A stretch of 64,000 nt of DNA from Trueperella pyogenes. Its GTDB lineage: Bacteria > Actinomycetota > Actinomycetes > Actinomycetales > Actinomycetaceae. A program made the translations under genes and the position numbers. The notes under the pieces are model-generated. The model was not told the origin of the DNA, did no database searches, and saw only the letters and a list, made by a program, of their open reading frames with translations. Below are positions 17,982 through 27,973 of this stretch, piece by piece; the stretch's first letter is position 1, and each line of letters opens with the position of its first letter. The DNA is taken from the NCBI RefSeq assembly GCF_001070855.1, contig NZ_JVLH01000008.1, positions 1 to 64,000 of the forward strand, in the 5' to 3' direction.

Positions 17982-19946
17982 ATGACTGAGACCCTAAGCT
18001 ACCGTCCTCAAGACGATTTCTACCGCTTCATCAACGGCCAATGGCTTAGCAGCCACAAGATCCCTGCAGATCGCCCGATGGACGGCATCTTCAACCAGCT
18101 CCACGATCAATCTGAGCTGTGGGAAAAAGAGATTGCCGAGGACGCGAGCTTAGGCAAGATCCCAGGACACAATGCAGAACTCATTGCCCATCTCTATGGC
18201 ACCTTTATGGATGAAGAAGCTGCCGAGACCGCAGGCTACTCCCCTATTGCAGGAAAGCTTGAACGCCTGCGCAGCGTGAGCACACACCTCGAACTCGCAC
18301 GTCTGATGGGGACTTTCCGCTACGAAGGAATCGGCGGCCTCTTCGGGAGCTATGTCGGCACCGATGCCCACAACTCCAGCCAACACCAATTGGATATCTA
18401 TCAAAGCGGTATTTCACTTCCCGACGAGGCCTACTACCGCGAGGAGCAGCATCGCCCGATCCTCGAGGCCTGGGAGGCCTACATTGCCACCCTCTTCACC
18501 CTTGTCGGAATTGATGAGGAGCAGGCAGCTAAACATGCACACGCGGTGAAAGAACTCGAAACACAGATTGCCTCCTTCCATCGCGATGCAGTCTCGAACC
18601 GCGACCCACTCTTGGCTGATCACCCCATGACATGGAAGGAACTGTGCAATTCCTATCCGTCATTCCCCTGGGAAGAATGGGCCACGTCCGCGCATCTTCC
18701 CACCGATAAGGTCGATACTCTAAACGTCTCCCAGCCAGACTTCCTTGAACATGCAACCGCGCTCTGGGCTCAAACGGATCTTGAAACACTGAAACTATGG
18801 ATGGAGCATTCGCTCATCGACGAATACGCAATGCTGCTGTCGAGTGAGTTTATTGAGGCGTCTTTCAACTTCCATGGTCGAGCTCTTTCAGGAACCGAGG
18901 AACTTCGCCCTCGATGGAAGCGTGGTCTTTCCCTGGTATCTTCCCTCCTTGGCGAGGCGATGGGTGAAATTTGGGTGTCACGCCACTTCCCTCCCGAAAA
19001 CAAGGCCATCATGGATGAGCTTGTTCATTCTCTTCTTGAGGCCTATCAGCAGGCCCTCTCCACATGTGACTGGATGGGTGAAGAAACGCGAGCAGCAGCT
19101 CTGAAGAAACTCTCAACTTTCACGCCGAAGATTGGCTACCCCGACCGTTGGATCGACTACTCGCCGCTGAAAGTGGAGTCTCTTTCCCTTGTAGATACTG
19201 TCGAGGCCGCAACTAGGTTCCACGTTCAACGCCGCTGGGATAAGTTGGGTGGCCCCGTCGATCGCAGTGAATGGCATATGACACCTCAAACGGTCAATGC
19301 CTACTACGACCCGACGATGAACGAAATTGTTTTCCCCGCGGCTATTCTTCAAGCACCCTTCTTTGATCCCAAGGCCGATGACGCATCGAATTTCGGCGCA
19401 ATTGGTGCGATTATCGGTCATGAGATCGGCCATGGCTTCGATGACCAAGGTTCACGTTTCGATGCAGAGGGAAATCTGGAGAACTGGTGGACCGAGGAGG
19501 ATCGCGCCCGTTTCGAAGAACGCACAAAGCGCCTGATCGAACAGTACGATGCTCTGACTCCACGCGATCTTGAGGGCGAGGAGCCGCCACTCCACGTCAA
19601 TGGAGCATTGACTCTGGGCGAAAATATCGGAGATCTCGCAGGTCTTTCTATTGCTTGGCAGGCCTACGTCTCACGTTTGAAAGAAAAGGGAGAGACACCG
19701 CAAACTGCCCCCGCGATAGATGGACTAACGGCAGCTCAACGCTTCTTCACTTCTTGGGCACGCGGATGGAGGACCGCTATCCGTCGCGAATTCGCCAAAC
19801 AGCTCCTGAGTATTGACCCGCACTCCCCCGCAGAATTCCGTTGCAATCAGGTTGTCGCGAACATGGATTCCTTTGCCGAGGCCTATGACCTGGCTCCCGA
19901 TGATGCTCTGTGGATCGCCCCCAACGAACGCGTTCGTATTTGGTAG
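17982..19946 (+). CDS. pepO: M13-family metalloendopeptidase
   Basis: A 654-residue zinc peptidase of the neprilysin/PepO family. The zinc motif HEIGH is at residues 480-484, and GENIGDLAG, with the third zinc ligand, follows. VNAYYDP corresponds to the substrate-binding NAFY segment. There is no signal peptide or membrane anchor, so it should cut peptides inside the cell. The ATG at 17982 is the family start and appears to be leaderless; a frame opening at 17946 crosses the promoter. With PepN and the OPT transporter it forms a peptide-use group. Confidence 0.92.
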   Translation: MTETLSYRPQDDFYRFINGQWLSSHKIPADRPMDGIFNQLHDQSELWEKEIAEDASLGKIPGHNAELIAHLYGTFMDEEAAETAGYSPIAGKLERLRSVSTHLELARLMGTFRYEGIGGLFGSYVGTDAHNSSQHQLDIYQSGISLPDEAYYREEQHRPILEAWEAYIATLFTLVGIDEEQAAKHAHAVKELETQIASFHRDAVSNRDPLLADHPMTWKELCNSYPSFPWEEWATSAHLPTDKVDTLNVSQPDFLEHATALWAQTDLETLKLWMEHSLIDEYAMLLSSEFIEASFNFHGRALSGTEELRPRWKRGLSLVSSLLGEAMGEIWVSRHFPPENKAIMDELVHSLLEAYQQALSTCDWMGEETRAAALKKLSTFTPKIGYPDRWIDYSPLKVESLSLVDTVEAATRFHVQRRWDKLGGPVDRSEWHMTPQTVNAYYDPTMNEIVFPAAILQAPFFDPKADDASNFGAIGAIIGHEIGHGFDDQGSRFDAEGNLENWWTEEDRARFEERTKRLIEQYDALTPRDLEGEEPPLHVNGALTLGENIGDLAGLSIAWQAYVSRLKEKGETPQTAPAIDGLTAAQRFFTSWARGWRTAIRREFAKQLLSIDPHSPAEFRCNQVVANMDSFAEAYDLAPDDALWIAPNERVRIW

Positions 19947-20090
19947 CCCGGACAACTGAGTTTCCATTTCGTCACAACAATGCAACAGATGGCGCGGCAA
20001 GGTTCGCACCATCGGCTTAAACATGCAAAAATGAACACGTTTACGCGCAGCATGCGCGTGTGAATCGTCAACACAATTGGAAGGTACGCA

Positions 20091-22649
20091 ATGCCTGGCC
20101 TGAACCTGACGCGCGAAGAAGCACAGCAGCGCGCAGCAGTGATCTCAGTTGATCACTACGACGTCGAACTCGACCTCACTCGCGGAGACAAGGACTTCCT
20201 TTCTCGTACCACCGTTACCTTCAGTGCTAGTGAGGGTGAGGCGACCTTCGCTGATCTAGTCTCGAATAACATTCATTCGATCGTCCTCAACGGCGAAGCT
20301 TTGGACCCGGTGATTCACCAGGACAACCGTATTACCCTTCCTCCGCTTGCGGCCCACAACACCTTGACTGTCGAGGCTGACTGCCAGTACATGCACACCG
20401 GTGAAGGCCTTCACCGCTTCGTGGACCCCGCAGATTCACAGGCCTACTGCTACTCGCAGTTCGAGGTTCCCGATGCCCGCCGCGTCTTTACGACTTTCGA
20501 GCAGCCCGACCTCAAGGCGTCTTTTACTTTCACGGTCACCGTTCCTGCAGGCTGGAAGGTCTTCTCGAACTCGGCTACCCCCGAGCCTGAGGTTCACGAG
20601 GATCGCTGGACGTATCGTTTCGAAAAGACCGAGCGCATCTCCACCTACATCACTGCGATTATCGCTGGCCCCTACCAGGGCGTAACCGATTCCCTAGTCT
20701 CCAGCGATGGCCGCACGATTCCCCTCGGCGTATGGTGCCGCGCATCCCTCATCGACTCCTTGGATTCTGATCGCATCCTCGAAATCACCCGCCAGGGATT
20801 CTCCTTCTTCGAGGCCGCTTACGGAATTCCTTACCCCTTCAAGACCTACGACCAGATCTTCGTCCCCGAATACAACGCAGGTGCGATGGAGAACGCCGGC
20901 TGTGTCACTTTCCGCGACCAGTACATTTTCCGTACCCGCCCCACGACTGCTGACTTGGAAGCTCGTGCCAATACGATCCTCCACGAGCTGGCGCACATGT
21001 GGTTTGGCGATCTAGTCACCATGAAGTGGTGGAACGATCTGTGGCTCAATGAGTCTTTCGCTGAATTCATGAGTCACTTGGCTCTGGCTGAAGCAACCGA
21101 ATACACAGAAGGTTGGACCGGCTTCATGCTCCGCAAGGACTGGGGCATGAACCAGGATCAGCTCCCCACCACCCACCCCATTACCGCTGAGATCCGTGAT
21201 CTTGCCGACGTCGAGGTGAACTTCGACGGCATTACCTACGCAAAGGGAGCATCAGTTCTTCGCCAGCTGGTCAGCTATGTCGGCCGCGAGCACTTCTTCA
21301 CAGGCCTGCATGAATACCTGACGAAGCACTCCTACCAGAACGCCACCTTGGCAGATCTTCTTGACGAACTTGAAAAAGCCTCGGGTCGCGACCTCAAGCA
21401 GTGGTCACGAGTCTGGTTGGAAGAAGCAGGCATCACTCTGCTTCGCCCCGAAATTGAGGTCGACGATAACGGGACAATCACCAAGCTCGCTGTGCTGCAG
21501 GAATCCTTCTCCGAGGGATCTTCTCTTCGTCCTCACCGCCTAATCGTTTCCGGCTACAGCGCAAACGAAGAGGGAGCAATCTCTCGCGTCTTCACTCAGG
21601 AACTCGATGTTGATGGCGCCTCGACCGTTGTCGAGGAAGCTCAGGGAATCGCACGCCCCGATCTCATCCTTATTAACGACCAAGATCTGGCGTACGCAAA
21701 GGTTCGCTTGGATCCGCAGTCTCTTGACTTCGCAATCCGTAATATCTCCCGCTTCGAGGATTCTTTGACTCGCGGTGTCATCATGGCCTCGGCTTGGGAC
21801 ATGACCCGCGATGGCGAGATGCCCGCACACGACTACCTCACGCTGTTGCTCACCGCTCTGCCTGTTGAGCGCAATGCGACCATGCTGCGTCTCTACCTGC
21901 GTCACCTTGACCAAGCACTGGAAACCTACGTCGCACCCTCAAAGCGTGCTGCTCTGCAAGAGCGCGTTGCTTCAGGCTTGCTCATCCTTGCGCGCACCGC
22001 GGCCGCTCACTCCGACGAACAGCAGCTTTTTGTACGCGAGCTTGCGCACTGCGCCGTTCTCCCCGAGCACTTCGAGGCCCTTCAGGGACTCTACGATGGG
22101 ACCCAGACCCTAATGGGCTTGGATCTGGACGTCGACCTGCGCTGGGCTCTCCTCATTGCTCTGGTACGCGGAGGCGTTGCTGGCGAGGCCGAAATCGCAG
22201 CCCTTGAGACCGAGGACGACACAATGACAGGTCATCAGAAGGCCGCCGCTGCGCGAGCAGCCCTGCCCGATCAAGGTGTCAAGCAGCAGACGTGGGATGC
22301 CGTTCTTCGCGATCTTTCCATTCCCAATGACACCCGTTGGGCGATGGTCTCGGGCTTCTGGGCCCAGGCGCGAACGAACCCGGAAATGTATGTCCCGGTG
22401 GTTGCCGACTACTTCGATTCTCTTGAGCAGATCTGGAAGGATCACACCTTCCACATCGCTGAAGATATTGTCACCTTGATGTTCCCCAAGGCTCTTGCGG
22501 GATACGTCCAGGGCATCGATCCGATCGCCAAGGGAAACGAGTGGATCTCCAATCACCCGGCGGCATCAGCTGCTTTGGTTCGCCTGCTCCGCGAGCAGAT
22601 TTCGACCACGGAGCGCATGTTGAACGCTCAGGCTGCAGACCTGAACTGA
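20091..22649 (+). CDS. pepN: aminopeptidase N (M1 family)
   Basis: An 852-residue zinc aminopeptidase that trims N-terminal residues from peptides. It has the exopeptidase motif GAMEN (264-268) and HELAH (298-302) followed by WLNESFAEF, which supplies the third zinc ligand. The C-terminal ERAP1-like half is complete. ATG after GGAAGG. It is cytoplasmic, with no signal peptide. The 144-bp gap behind pepO probably holds its own promoter. A strong terminator follows. Confidence 0.95.
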   Translation: MPGLNLTREEAQQRAAVISVDHYDVELDLTRGDKDFLSRTTVTFSASEGEATFADLVSNNIHSIVLNGEALDPVIHQDNRITLPPLAAHNTLTVEADCQYMHTGEGLHRFVDPADSQAYCYSQFEVPDARRVFTTFEQPDLKASFTFTVTVPAGWKVFSNSATPEPEVHEDRWTYRFEKTERISTYITAIIAGPYQGVTDSLVSSDGRTIPLGVWCRASLIDSLDSDRILEITRQGFSFFEAAYGIPYPFKTYDQIFVPEYNAGAMENAGCVTFRDQYIFRTRPTTADLEARANTILHELAHMWFGDLVTMKWWNDLWLNESFAEFMSHLALAEATEYTEGWTGFMLRKDWGMNQDQLPTTHPITAEIRDLADVEVNFDGITYAKGASVLRQLVSYVGREHFFTGLHEYLTKHSYQNATLADLLDELEKASGRDLKQWSRVWLEEAGITLLRPEIEVDDNGTITKLAVLQESFSEGSSLRPHRLIVSGYSANEEGAISRVFTQELDVDGASTVVEEAQGIARPDLILINDQDLAYAKVRLDPQSLDFAIRNISRFEDSLTRGVIMASAWDMTRDGEMPAHDYLTLLLTALPVERNATMLRLYLRHLDQALETYVAPSKRAALQERVASGLLILARTAAAHSDEQQLFVRELAHCAVLPEHFEALQGLYDGTQTLMGLDLDVDLRWALLIALVRGGVAGEAEIAALETEDDTMTGHQKAAAARAALPDQGVKQQTWDAVLRDLSIPNDTRWAMVSGFWAQARTNPEMYVPVVADYFDSLEQIWKDHTFHIAEDIVTLMFPKALAGYVQGIDPIAKGNEWISNHPAASAALVRLLREQISTTERMLNAQAADLN

Positions 22650-22664
22650 TATTAGCGACATGAA

Positions 22665-22704
22665 CGGAGGGGTTGGTTCACATGGAACCAACCCCTCCGT
22701 TTTT
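22665..22704 (+). terminator. intrinsic terminator of pepN
   Basis: A perfect 15-bp stem: CGGAGGGGTTGGTTC (22665-22679) pairs with GAACCAACCCCTCCG (22685-22699), loop ACATG, followed by TTTTT. The convergent MFS gene ends just beyond it. Confidence 0.95.
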
Positions 22705-22712
22705 ATACGAGT

Positions 22713-23996
22713 TTAGGCTTCAAGCTCATCATCGATCATTCCAGTTCCGGCACCAACGAAGGTCGCTACGCCCATGAGTAAACCGGTTACAGACATGGCA
22801 ATCAACGGAATGGTCTGATTCCCAAGTGATTGAAGCAAAAGACCAAAACCAATCGGTCCAAGTGCAGCAATGATATAGCCGATAGGTTGAACCAAGGCCG
22901 ACAGATCCGCAGTTACTGCAGCATCGCGAGAGCGTGCGGGAATGAGCGCTAAAATCAGCGGGAAGGTAAAACCTCCAATTGCTAAGAGCGATACCCAGAT
23001 CAGCGCGTAGCTCCCGGGGAAGGCTGCAAGTCCAATCCAACCGCTGAAGGCGAGAAGGCCCAAGAATGCAGCGAGCCACGGAATATGCGTTCCAACGCTA
23101 TCAATCATGAAGGGAATCACTAAGCCGCCAACAACCGCCCACAAATTCACCAGTGCTGCCATGAGAGATGCAAAGGATGCAGAGTACCCTGCGTTGATCA
23201 GAAGTTGAGGAAGGAAGGCAAATTGCACGTAGGCGTTAAGTGATTGCAGCCCAAATCCAAGAACCAGAGCAATGGCTGTTCGCGAGCGGTAGATTGGTAA
23301 TCTCGAGGTAGACGCCCGCTGAGGCTCTTCCTGATTTTGAGGTTCATTGTCTAGGGGCGATTCATGCGCTCCCCGCGCCGCTATACCGTCAGGCCCATCC
23401 TTGCCTGCACGCACTGCAATCCTGATCCACACCAGGCCTGCCAAGAAAGCAAAGACAACCCAAGCCGCCAGAGAATACTGCCAATAACTGCCGTCTCTGC
23501 CAGCTAGAGGAACAGCAAGAGCTGAGCCAAAGGCGCCGCCGATCAAAAGGAGCGTCCCGTAGGCAGTAACAAGCAGTGTCCCTCTCCCGGCCTCGTGGTA
23601 CTTAATCCACGCGGGAACCAAGACATTAGCCAGCGCGGGCCCAACCAGAGCAACAACACTGAGGACGCAGAAGAAAGTGAAGTTGCCAGCCCAGGGACGA
23701 AGAAGCAAACCAAGCCCGCTGATGAATGTCCCAAGCGTAAGGATCAGGCTCATCCCCCAGCGCTTCGACATGGGGACAGCCATCAGGCCAACACCTGCAA
23801 AAACCAAACACGGAAGAGCAGAAAGAACTCCCAGCGCACCCGCACCAGCGTGATAGGCCTGCGAAATATGCCCAAGCAACGGTCCAATTGATGTTGCCCC
23901 TGAACGCATGGTCATACTCATGACGACGATACCGAGGAAGGCAAGAGACGTCGAGACTGCGGCTCTGGAAAACGATTTTCGCTGATCACTCATCAT
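22713..23996 (-). CDS. MFS transporter of the CynX/NimT type
   Basis: A 427-residue major facilitator with about twelve hydrophobic segments and a polar, Asp/Glu-rich central loop near residues 190-230. The N-terminal pattern (RSGATSIGPLL, then LSALPCLVFAGVG) matches the CynX/NimT group of small-anion or nitroimidazole-type permeases. The substrate is unknown. Two consecutive ATGs start the frame and the ribosome binding site is weak. Single gene, divergent from the OPT transporter. Confidence 0.75.
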   Translation of the reverse strand: MMSDQRKSFSRAAVSTSLAFLGIVVMSMTMRSGATSIGPLLGHISQAYHAGAGALGVLSALPCLVFAGVGLMAVPMSKRWGMSLILTLGTFISGLGLLLRPWAGNFTFFCVLSVVALVGPALANVLVPAWIKYHEAGRGTLLVTAYGTLLLIGGAFGSALAVPLAGRDGSYWQYSLAAWVVFAFLAGLVWIRIAVRAGKDGPDGIAARGAHESPLDNEPQNQEEPQRASTSRLPIYRSRTAIALVLGFGLQSLNAYVQFAFLPQLLINAGYSASFASLMAALVNLWAVVGGLVIPFMIDSVGTHIPWLAAFLGLLAFSGWIGLAAFPGSYALIWVSLLAIGGFTFPLILALIPARSRDAAVTADLSALVQPIGYIIAALGPIGFGLLLQSLGNQTIPLIAMSVTGLLMGVATFVGAGTGMIDDELEA

Positions 23997-24162
23997 CGCT
24001 GTGTGTTCTTCATTTCATTTTCTCCAGCATTTACGGAATTTTCCCAAATTGTGACCATACATTGAACTTCATTTTCATAAGGAGATTAGACTTGCAATCA
24101 CTAGTCTGACCGACTGATGACCGCGCTAGCGGCCACAACGTCAGAACACGGAAAGGATTCAC

Positions 24163-26184
24163 GTGTCTACGCCTACAACGAGCACCCGCTCGTCACTGAA
24201 GGAATTGACCTTCCGCGGCATTATTATCGGCGGAATTATCACCCTATTGTTTACCGCGGCAAACGTTTACCTCGGATTGAAAGTCGGATTAACCTTCGCA
24301 ACCTCGATCCCTGCAGCCGTCATCTCGATGGCAATTCTACGGTTTTTTGCCGATCACACCATCCAAGAAAACAATATTGTCCAAACGATTGCATCTGCTG
24401 CAGGAACTCTTTCCGCAGTGATCTTCATCCTCCCCGGCTTGGTTATTGTCGGCTGGTGGAGCGGTTTCCCCTACTGGACGACAATGGCCGTCTGCGCAGT
24501 CGGTGGCCTTCTAGGCGTGATGTACTCGATCCCGCTGCGCCGCGCGCTGGTGACCGGATCTGATCTCCCCTACCCCGAAGGCGTCGCAGGAGCCGAAATC
24601 CTCAAAGTCGGCGACGCACACGAGAAGTCAGACGATAACACTCTTGGTCTACACGCAATTATCTGGGGCGCGATTTGCTCCGCAGTAATGTCTCTGCTGT
24701 CCTACATGAAGGTCGCAGCCTCATCACTTTCCGCAACATTTAAGCTCGGCGCCGGCGCAACCTCGATCGGAACTTCCCTATCGCTCGCCTTGATCGGTGT
24801 TGGACACCTTGTTGGATTGACTGTTGGCATCGCGATGCTCATCGGCATGTTCGTCTCCTACTTCATCCTGATTCCTTACTTCAGCGCTGGCCAGCTTGAC
24901 GGATCGGCATTGTCTGACGTCGTCGGTACAGTCTTTTCCAGCCAAGTGCGTTACATCGGTGCCGGCGTTATGGCTGTTGCCGCAATCTGGACCCTGGTCA
25001 AGATCATTTCCCCGATCGTCAAGGGAATCCGCGATGCAATGCGTTCCTCTCACACCCGTCACGAAGGCGGAGAGGTTCCCCAGACCGAACGTGACATCCC
25101 GATCACGGTTGTCGCACTGGTCATTGTTCTGTCAATGATCCCCGTGGGCGGTCTGCTCTGGCTCTTTACAAACGGGACGGAAATCGCACACAACACAGCG
25201 ATGCTCATCGCTGTTTCGGTGATCTTCACCCTTCTTGCAGGCCTTCTGGTTGCAGCGGTCTGTGGCTACATGGCCGGCCTCATCGGTTCGTCCAATAGCC
25301 CCGTATCCGGAGTGGGCATTTTGGTCGTCGTCCTCACCGCGCTGGCAATTGTTGCCGTTCACGGTCACGGATCTTCCGCCGCAGAGACAACGGCCCTGAT
25401 CGCCTACACGCTCTTTACCGCAGCGATTGTCTTCTGTATTGCGACGATCTCGAATGATAACCTGCAGGACCTCAAGACCGGTCAGCTGGTAAACGCCACT
25501 CCGTGGAAGCAGCAGGTGGCTCTGGTCATCGGTGTTGTTTTTGGCGCGCTTATCATTCCTCCGGTTCTGAACCTTATGCAGAACGCCTTCGGCTTCCAGG
25601 GAGCTCCCAACGCCGGAGCTGACGCGCTTGCTGCTCCTCAGGCCTCGTTGATTTCCTCCCTCGCGAAGGGCGTCATCGGTGGAACTCAGGATTGGAACCT
25701 TCTGGGTCTGGGCGCCATCATCGGTGTTGCTGTCATCATCATCGACGAGGTTTTGAACCTCACGACAAAGCGCCGTTTTGCTCTGCCGCCTTTGGCAGTG
25801 GGCATGGGCATGTATCTGCCCGCCTCGCTGACCATTCTGATCCCGCTCGGTGGCATCATCGGCTTCTTCTACGATCGTTGGTCTGGCACTCGCAAGGATC
25901 CCGAGCGCGCTCGCCGTATGGGTACGCTCTTGGCGACCGGCCTGATCGTCGGCGAGAGCCTCTTTGGCGTGATCTACGCAGGCATTGTTGGCGCCACAGG
26001 AAGCGAAGAACCGCTTGCCGTTGTGGGCGATTCCTTCGCAACGCCAGCGACCTTCATTGGTGCGATCTTCTTCATCGGAAGCGTTGCCCTCCTCTACCGC
26101 TGGATTCGTGGACTGGTTGCGCGCACGGATAGTGCGCCTTCCCTTCCCGAGGCCGGAGCTGAGGAAGCCATCGACGTGCACTAA
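24163..26184 (+). CDS. OPT-family oligopeptide transporter
   Basis: A 673-residue membrane protein with about fourteen to sixteen hydrophobic segments. Family features are NVYLGLKVGLTFATSIPAA in the first helices, ENNIVQTIASAAG and DLPYPEG. Bacterial members are thought to import oligopeptides or metal-peptide chelates by proton symport. GTG start at 24163 with AAAGGA upstream. Its place beside two cytoplasmic peptidases suggests that it supplies them with peptides (inference). A hairpin follows the gene. Confidence 0.87.
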   Translation: MSTPTTSTRSSLKELTFRGIIIGGIITLLFTAANVYLGLKVGLTFATSIPAAVISMAILRFFADHTIQENNIVQTIASAAGTLSAVIFILPGLVIVGWWSGFPYWTTMAVCAVGGLLGVMYSIPLRRALVTGSDLPYPEGVAGAEILKVGDAHEKSDDNTLGLHAIIWGAICSAVMSLLSYMKVAASSLSATFKLGAGATSIGTSLSLALIGVGHLVGLTVGIAMLIGMFVSYFILIPYFSAGQLDGSALSDVVGTVFSSQVRYIGAGVMAVAAIWTLVKIISPIVKGIRDAMRSSHTRHEGGEVPQTERDIPITVVALVIVLSMIPVGGLLWLFTNGTEIAHNTAMLIAVSVIFTLLAGLLVAAVCGYMAGLIGSSNSPVSGVGILVVVLTALAIVAVHGHGSSAAETTALIAYTLFTAAIVFCIATISNDNLQDLKTGQLVNATPWKQQVALVIGVVFGALIIPPVLNLMQNAFGFQGAPNAGADALAAPQASLISSLAKGVIGGTQDWNLLGLGAIIGVAVIIIDEVLNLTTKRRFALPPLAVGMGMYLPASLTILIPLGGIIGFFYDRWSGTRKDPERARRMGTLLATGLIVGESLFGVIYAGIVGATGSEEPLAVVGDSFATPATFIGAIFFIGSVALLYRWIRGLVARTDSAPSLPEAGAEEAIDVH

Positions 26185-26204
26185 GCATCGCTTAGCCTAG
26201 AGTT

Positions 26205-26237
26205 GGAGGGGAGCCGGATCGAATCCGGTTCCCCTCC
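26205..26237 (+). terminator. hairpin after the OPT transporter gene
   Basis: GGAGGGGAGCCGGAT pairs with ATCCGGTTCCCCTCC (one G-T wobble) around a three-base loop, 20 bases after the stop. The downstream sequence is not U-rich, so strength is uncertain. Confidence 0.65.
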
Positions 26238-26518
26238 CGCTCTATCCGAACACGCTACTGCCTGCGATGACTTCTTATCATCACCCGCGTTCCTCCCCCT
26301 CATATCCACCCTTTTCGAAGGAGCTTCGGGCACCCCCAGCATCGAATGGCACACTCTTTCTGGCAGCAGCGCACCATTCGTCCTCACAGACACTGAATGC
26401 ACTCCCACATCAGCATTTTTCTCCTACGAAGCCACAACGCCCTCACGCGATTCTGAAGGTTCTGCCATCTGCCGTCTCCGCATTCACTTTGAGCTGGATC
26501 ACCATGGATTGTTGATAA
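26238..26518 (+). pseudogene. possible degraded glycosidase N-terminal fragment
   Basis: No intact gene is visible. In the frame starting at 26203 the translation has beta-sandwich character, ending in a stretch (RLRIHFELDHHGLLIKRH) like the N-terminal domain of GH36 alpha-galactosidases. It has no credible start or ribosome binding site and is out of frame with the GH97-like fragment that follows. Treat as decayed sequence; the GH36 link is a weak impression. Confidence 0.25.
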
Positions 26519-26892
26519 AGCGACACCGATGGAAGTGTCGAAGAACTCGAAAAATACGCGATGGAACGAGGGATTGGTTTATTCATCTGGAAACATAAGG
26601 GAGACTTCACTCGCCCCGATGGAACGTAGTTCTCACAGGAAGAAGTTGATCAGCTAATGTCCTCGCTGGTTTCACGAGGAATAGCGGGACTCAAGATTGA
26701 TTTTATGCAATCTGATCGCCTCGAGACTCTTACGCTATACGACCGGATTGCTCGAAGCGCTCTCAAGCATCGGCTCGTGGTGAATTTCCACGGGAGCACC
26801 AAACCTGGGGGAGAAAACCGAACATATCCGAACATCGTGACCAGCGAAGCGGTGCTCGGAAGCGAACAATACAAGTACGGTCGCCCACCCAC
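26519..26892 (+). pseudogene. GH97 glycoside hydrolase remnant
   Basis: About 125 codons of a GH97 catalytic barrel. Recognisable parts are YAMERGIGLFIWKH, then GIAGLKIDF, and NFHGSTKP followed by RTYPNI, with the strand and helix spacing of the family. An in-frame TAG interrupts it at 26627-26629, a TGA-TAA pair lies before it at 26513-26518, and both ends of a normal 600-700-residue enzyme are missing. It converges on the lacI-type gene. It is a dead fragment of an alpha-glycosidase gene, perhaps once served by that regulator. Confidence 0.75.
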
Positions 26893-26917
26893 AGTCCGTT
26901 TTCACGAGAAAAGATCC

Positions 26918-27928
26918 CTATTTGACCTCAGGAAGGCGCCCCAGAGTTCCTCCTTCAATGAAGTCTCCGGGCACCAGGATCGAGGCGTTGCGCGCCTCGG
27001 AACCGGCTAGGCGTTCCTGCGCGAGCAACGCGGTCTGCCTCGCCAATTCACGCACCGGTTGCGCAACCGTCGTCAGGTTCAAAAGCGGTGAAGAATACGG
27101 ACCGGTCGCGTCAAAGCCCGTCACCGACATCTGCTCCGGGCAAGCAATCCCTCGCGACGCCAAGTGTTCCAAAATTTTCACCGCAATCAGATCACTTCCC
27201 GTAATGACCGCAGTACACCCGGCATCAATCGCCCGGTCAATGCCGTCGAAAAGATCCTCACCGTAGTCGCTGTGAGACGTCACGATATGTGGCTGGACGC
27301 CGTCGACAACCAGCTGGGTAATGAAGGTTGCGGTACGGGCATGCAGGGTGGCCGCGAGGGGGTGGCTGGTGGCGGTGACAGCAACTTTCCGGTGTCCATA
27401 GGCCACAACTTTTTGCGCCAGCATCGCTTCATACGCGGGATCGATGCGCACGGAATCAAATTCAGGGCGGGTTTCCCCACAGCCGATAGTAATGAGCGGG
27501 ACGAAGGAAGCCGCATACTGCATGGCCTCGTTCGATACTCGACCAGAAGCAACGATAACCACGCCCACCCCGTGTCCCACGAGGTTGTTAATGGCCTGCA
27601 TCTGGCCTTCTTCGCTGTCACCTCCGGCGGTAATCAGCAGTTCTAACCCGAGTTCGTCGGTGTGCGCTTGGAGTTCTTCTGCAACTTTCCCATAGAAGCT
27701 GTGTCCAACGTTGCGCACCAAAAGGCCGACAGTGGTGGTGCTGGAACTGGCGATCCCAGCAGCACCGAGGTTTCGCACATATCCGAGGCGGGCGGCAGCT
27801 TGGCGCACAGCGACGCGCGCTTGGGAACTGACGGCGGGATGCCCAGAAAGTGCGCGGCTGGCAGTCGCCTGCGACACTCCCGCTGCTTGAGCCACATCAA
27901 TGATGCTGGCTCGTTTCTTTCTGGGCAT
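26918..27928 (-). CDS. LacI-family transcriptional regulator
   Basis: A 336-residue repressor with an N-terminal helix-turn-helix and hinge (IIDVAQAAGVSQATASRALSG, residues about 9-29) and a periplasmic-binding-like effector domain with TGSD and TGFD motifs. It is the last gene of the minus-strand operon that begins with the binding-protein gene, 45 bases behind the 2H phosphoesterase. Two LacI-type operators upstream of the binding-protein gene are its likely targets, which would make it autoregulatory. The ligand is unknown. The ribosome binding site is weak. Confidence 0.88.
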   Translation of the reverse strand: MPRKKRASIIDVAQAAGVSQATASRALSGHPAVSSQARVAVRQAAARLGYVRNLGAAGIASSSTTTVGLLVRNVGHSFYGKVAEELQAHTDELGLELLITAGGDSEEGQMQAINNLVGHGVGVVIVASGRVSNEAMQYAASFVPLITIGCGETRPEFDSVRIDPAYEAMLAQKVVAYGHRKVAVTATSHPLAATLHARTATFITQLVVDGVQPHIVTSHSDYGEDLFDGIDRAIDAGCTAVITGSDLIAVKILEHLASRGIACPEQMSVTGFDATGPYSSPLLNLTTVAQPVRELARQTALLAQERLAGSEARNASILVPGDFIEGGTLGRLPEVK

Positions 27929-27973
27929 CCTCGAACATCCGTCTTTCAGTGAGTGGTGGGGTATTCCCCGACG

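Noticed and set aside
25132-26181. A 349-codon minus-strand frame opposite the OPT transporter
   Set aside because: Translation is rich in Arg, Asp and Gln with no hydrophobic core, as expected for the complement of membrane protein codons.
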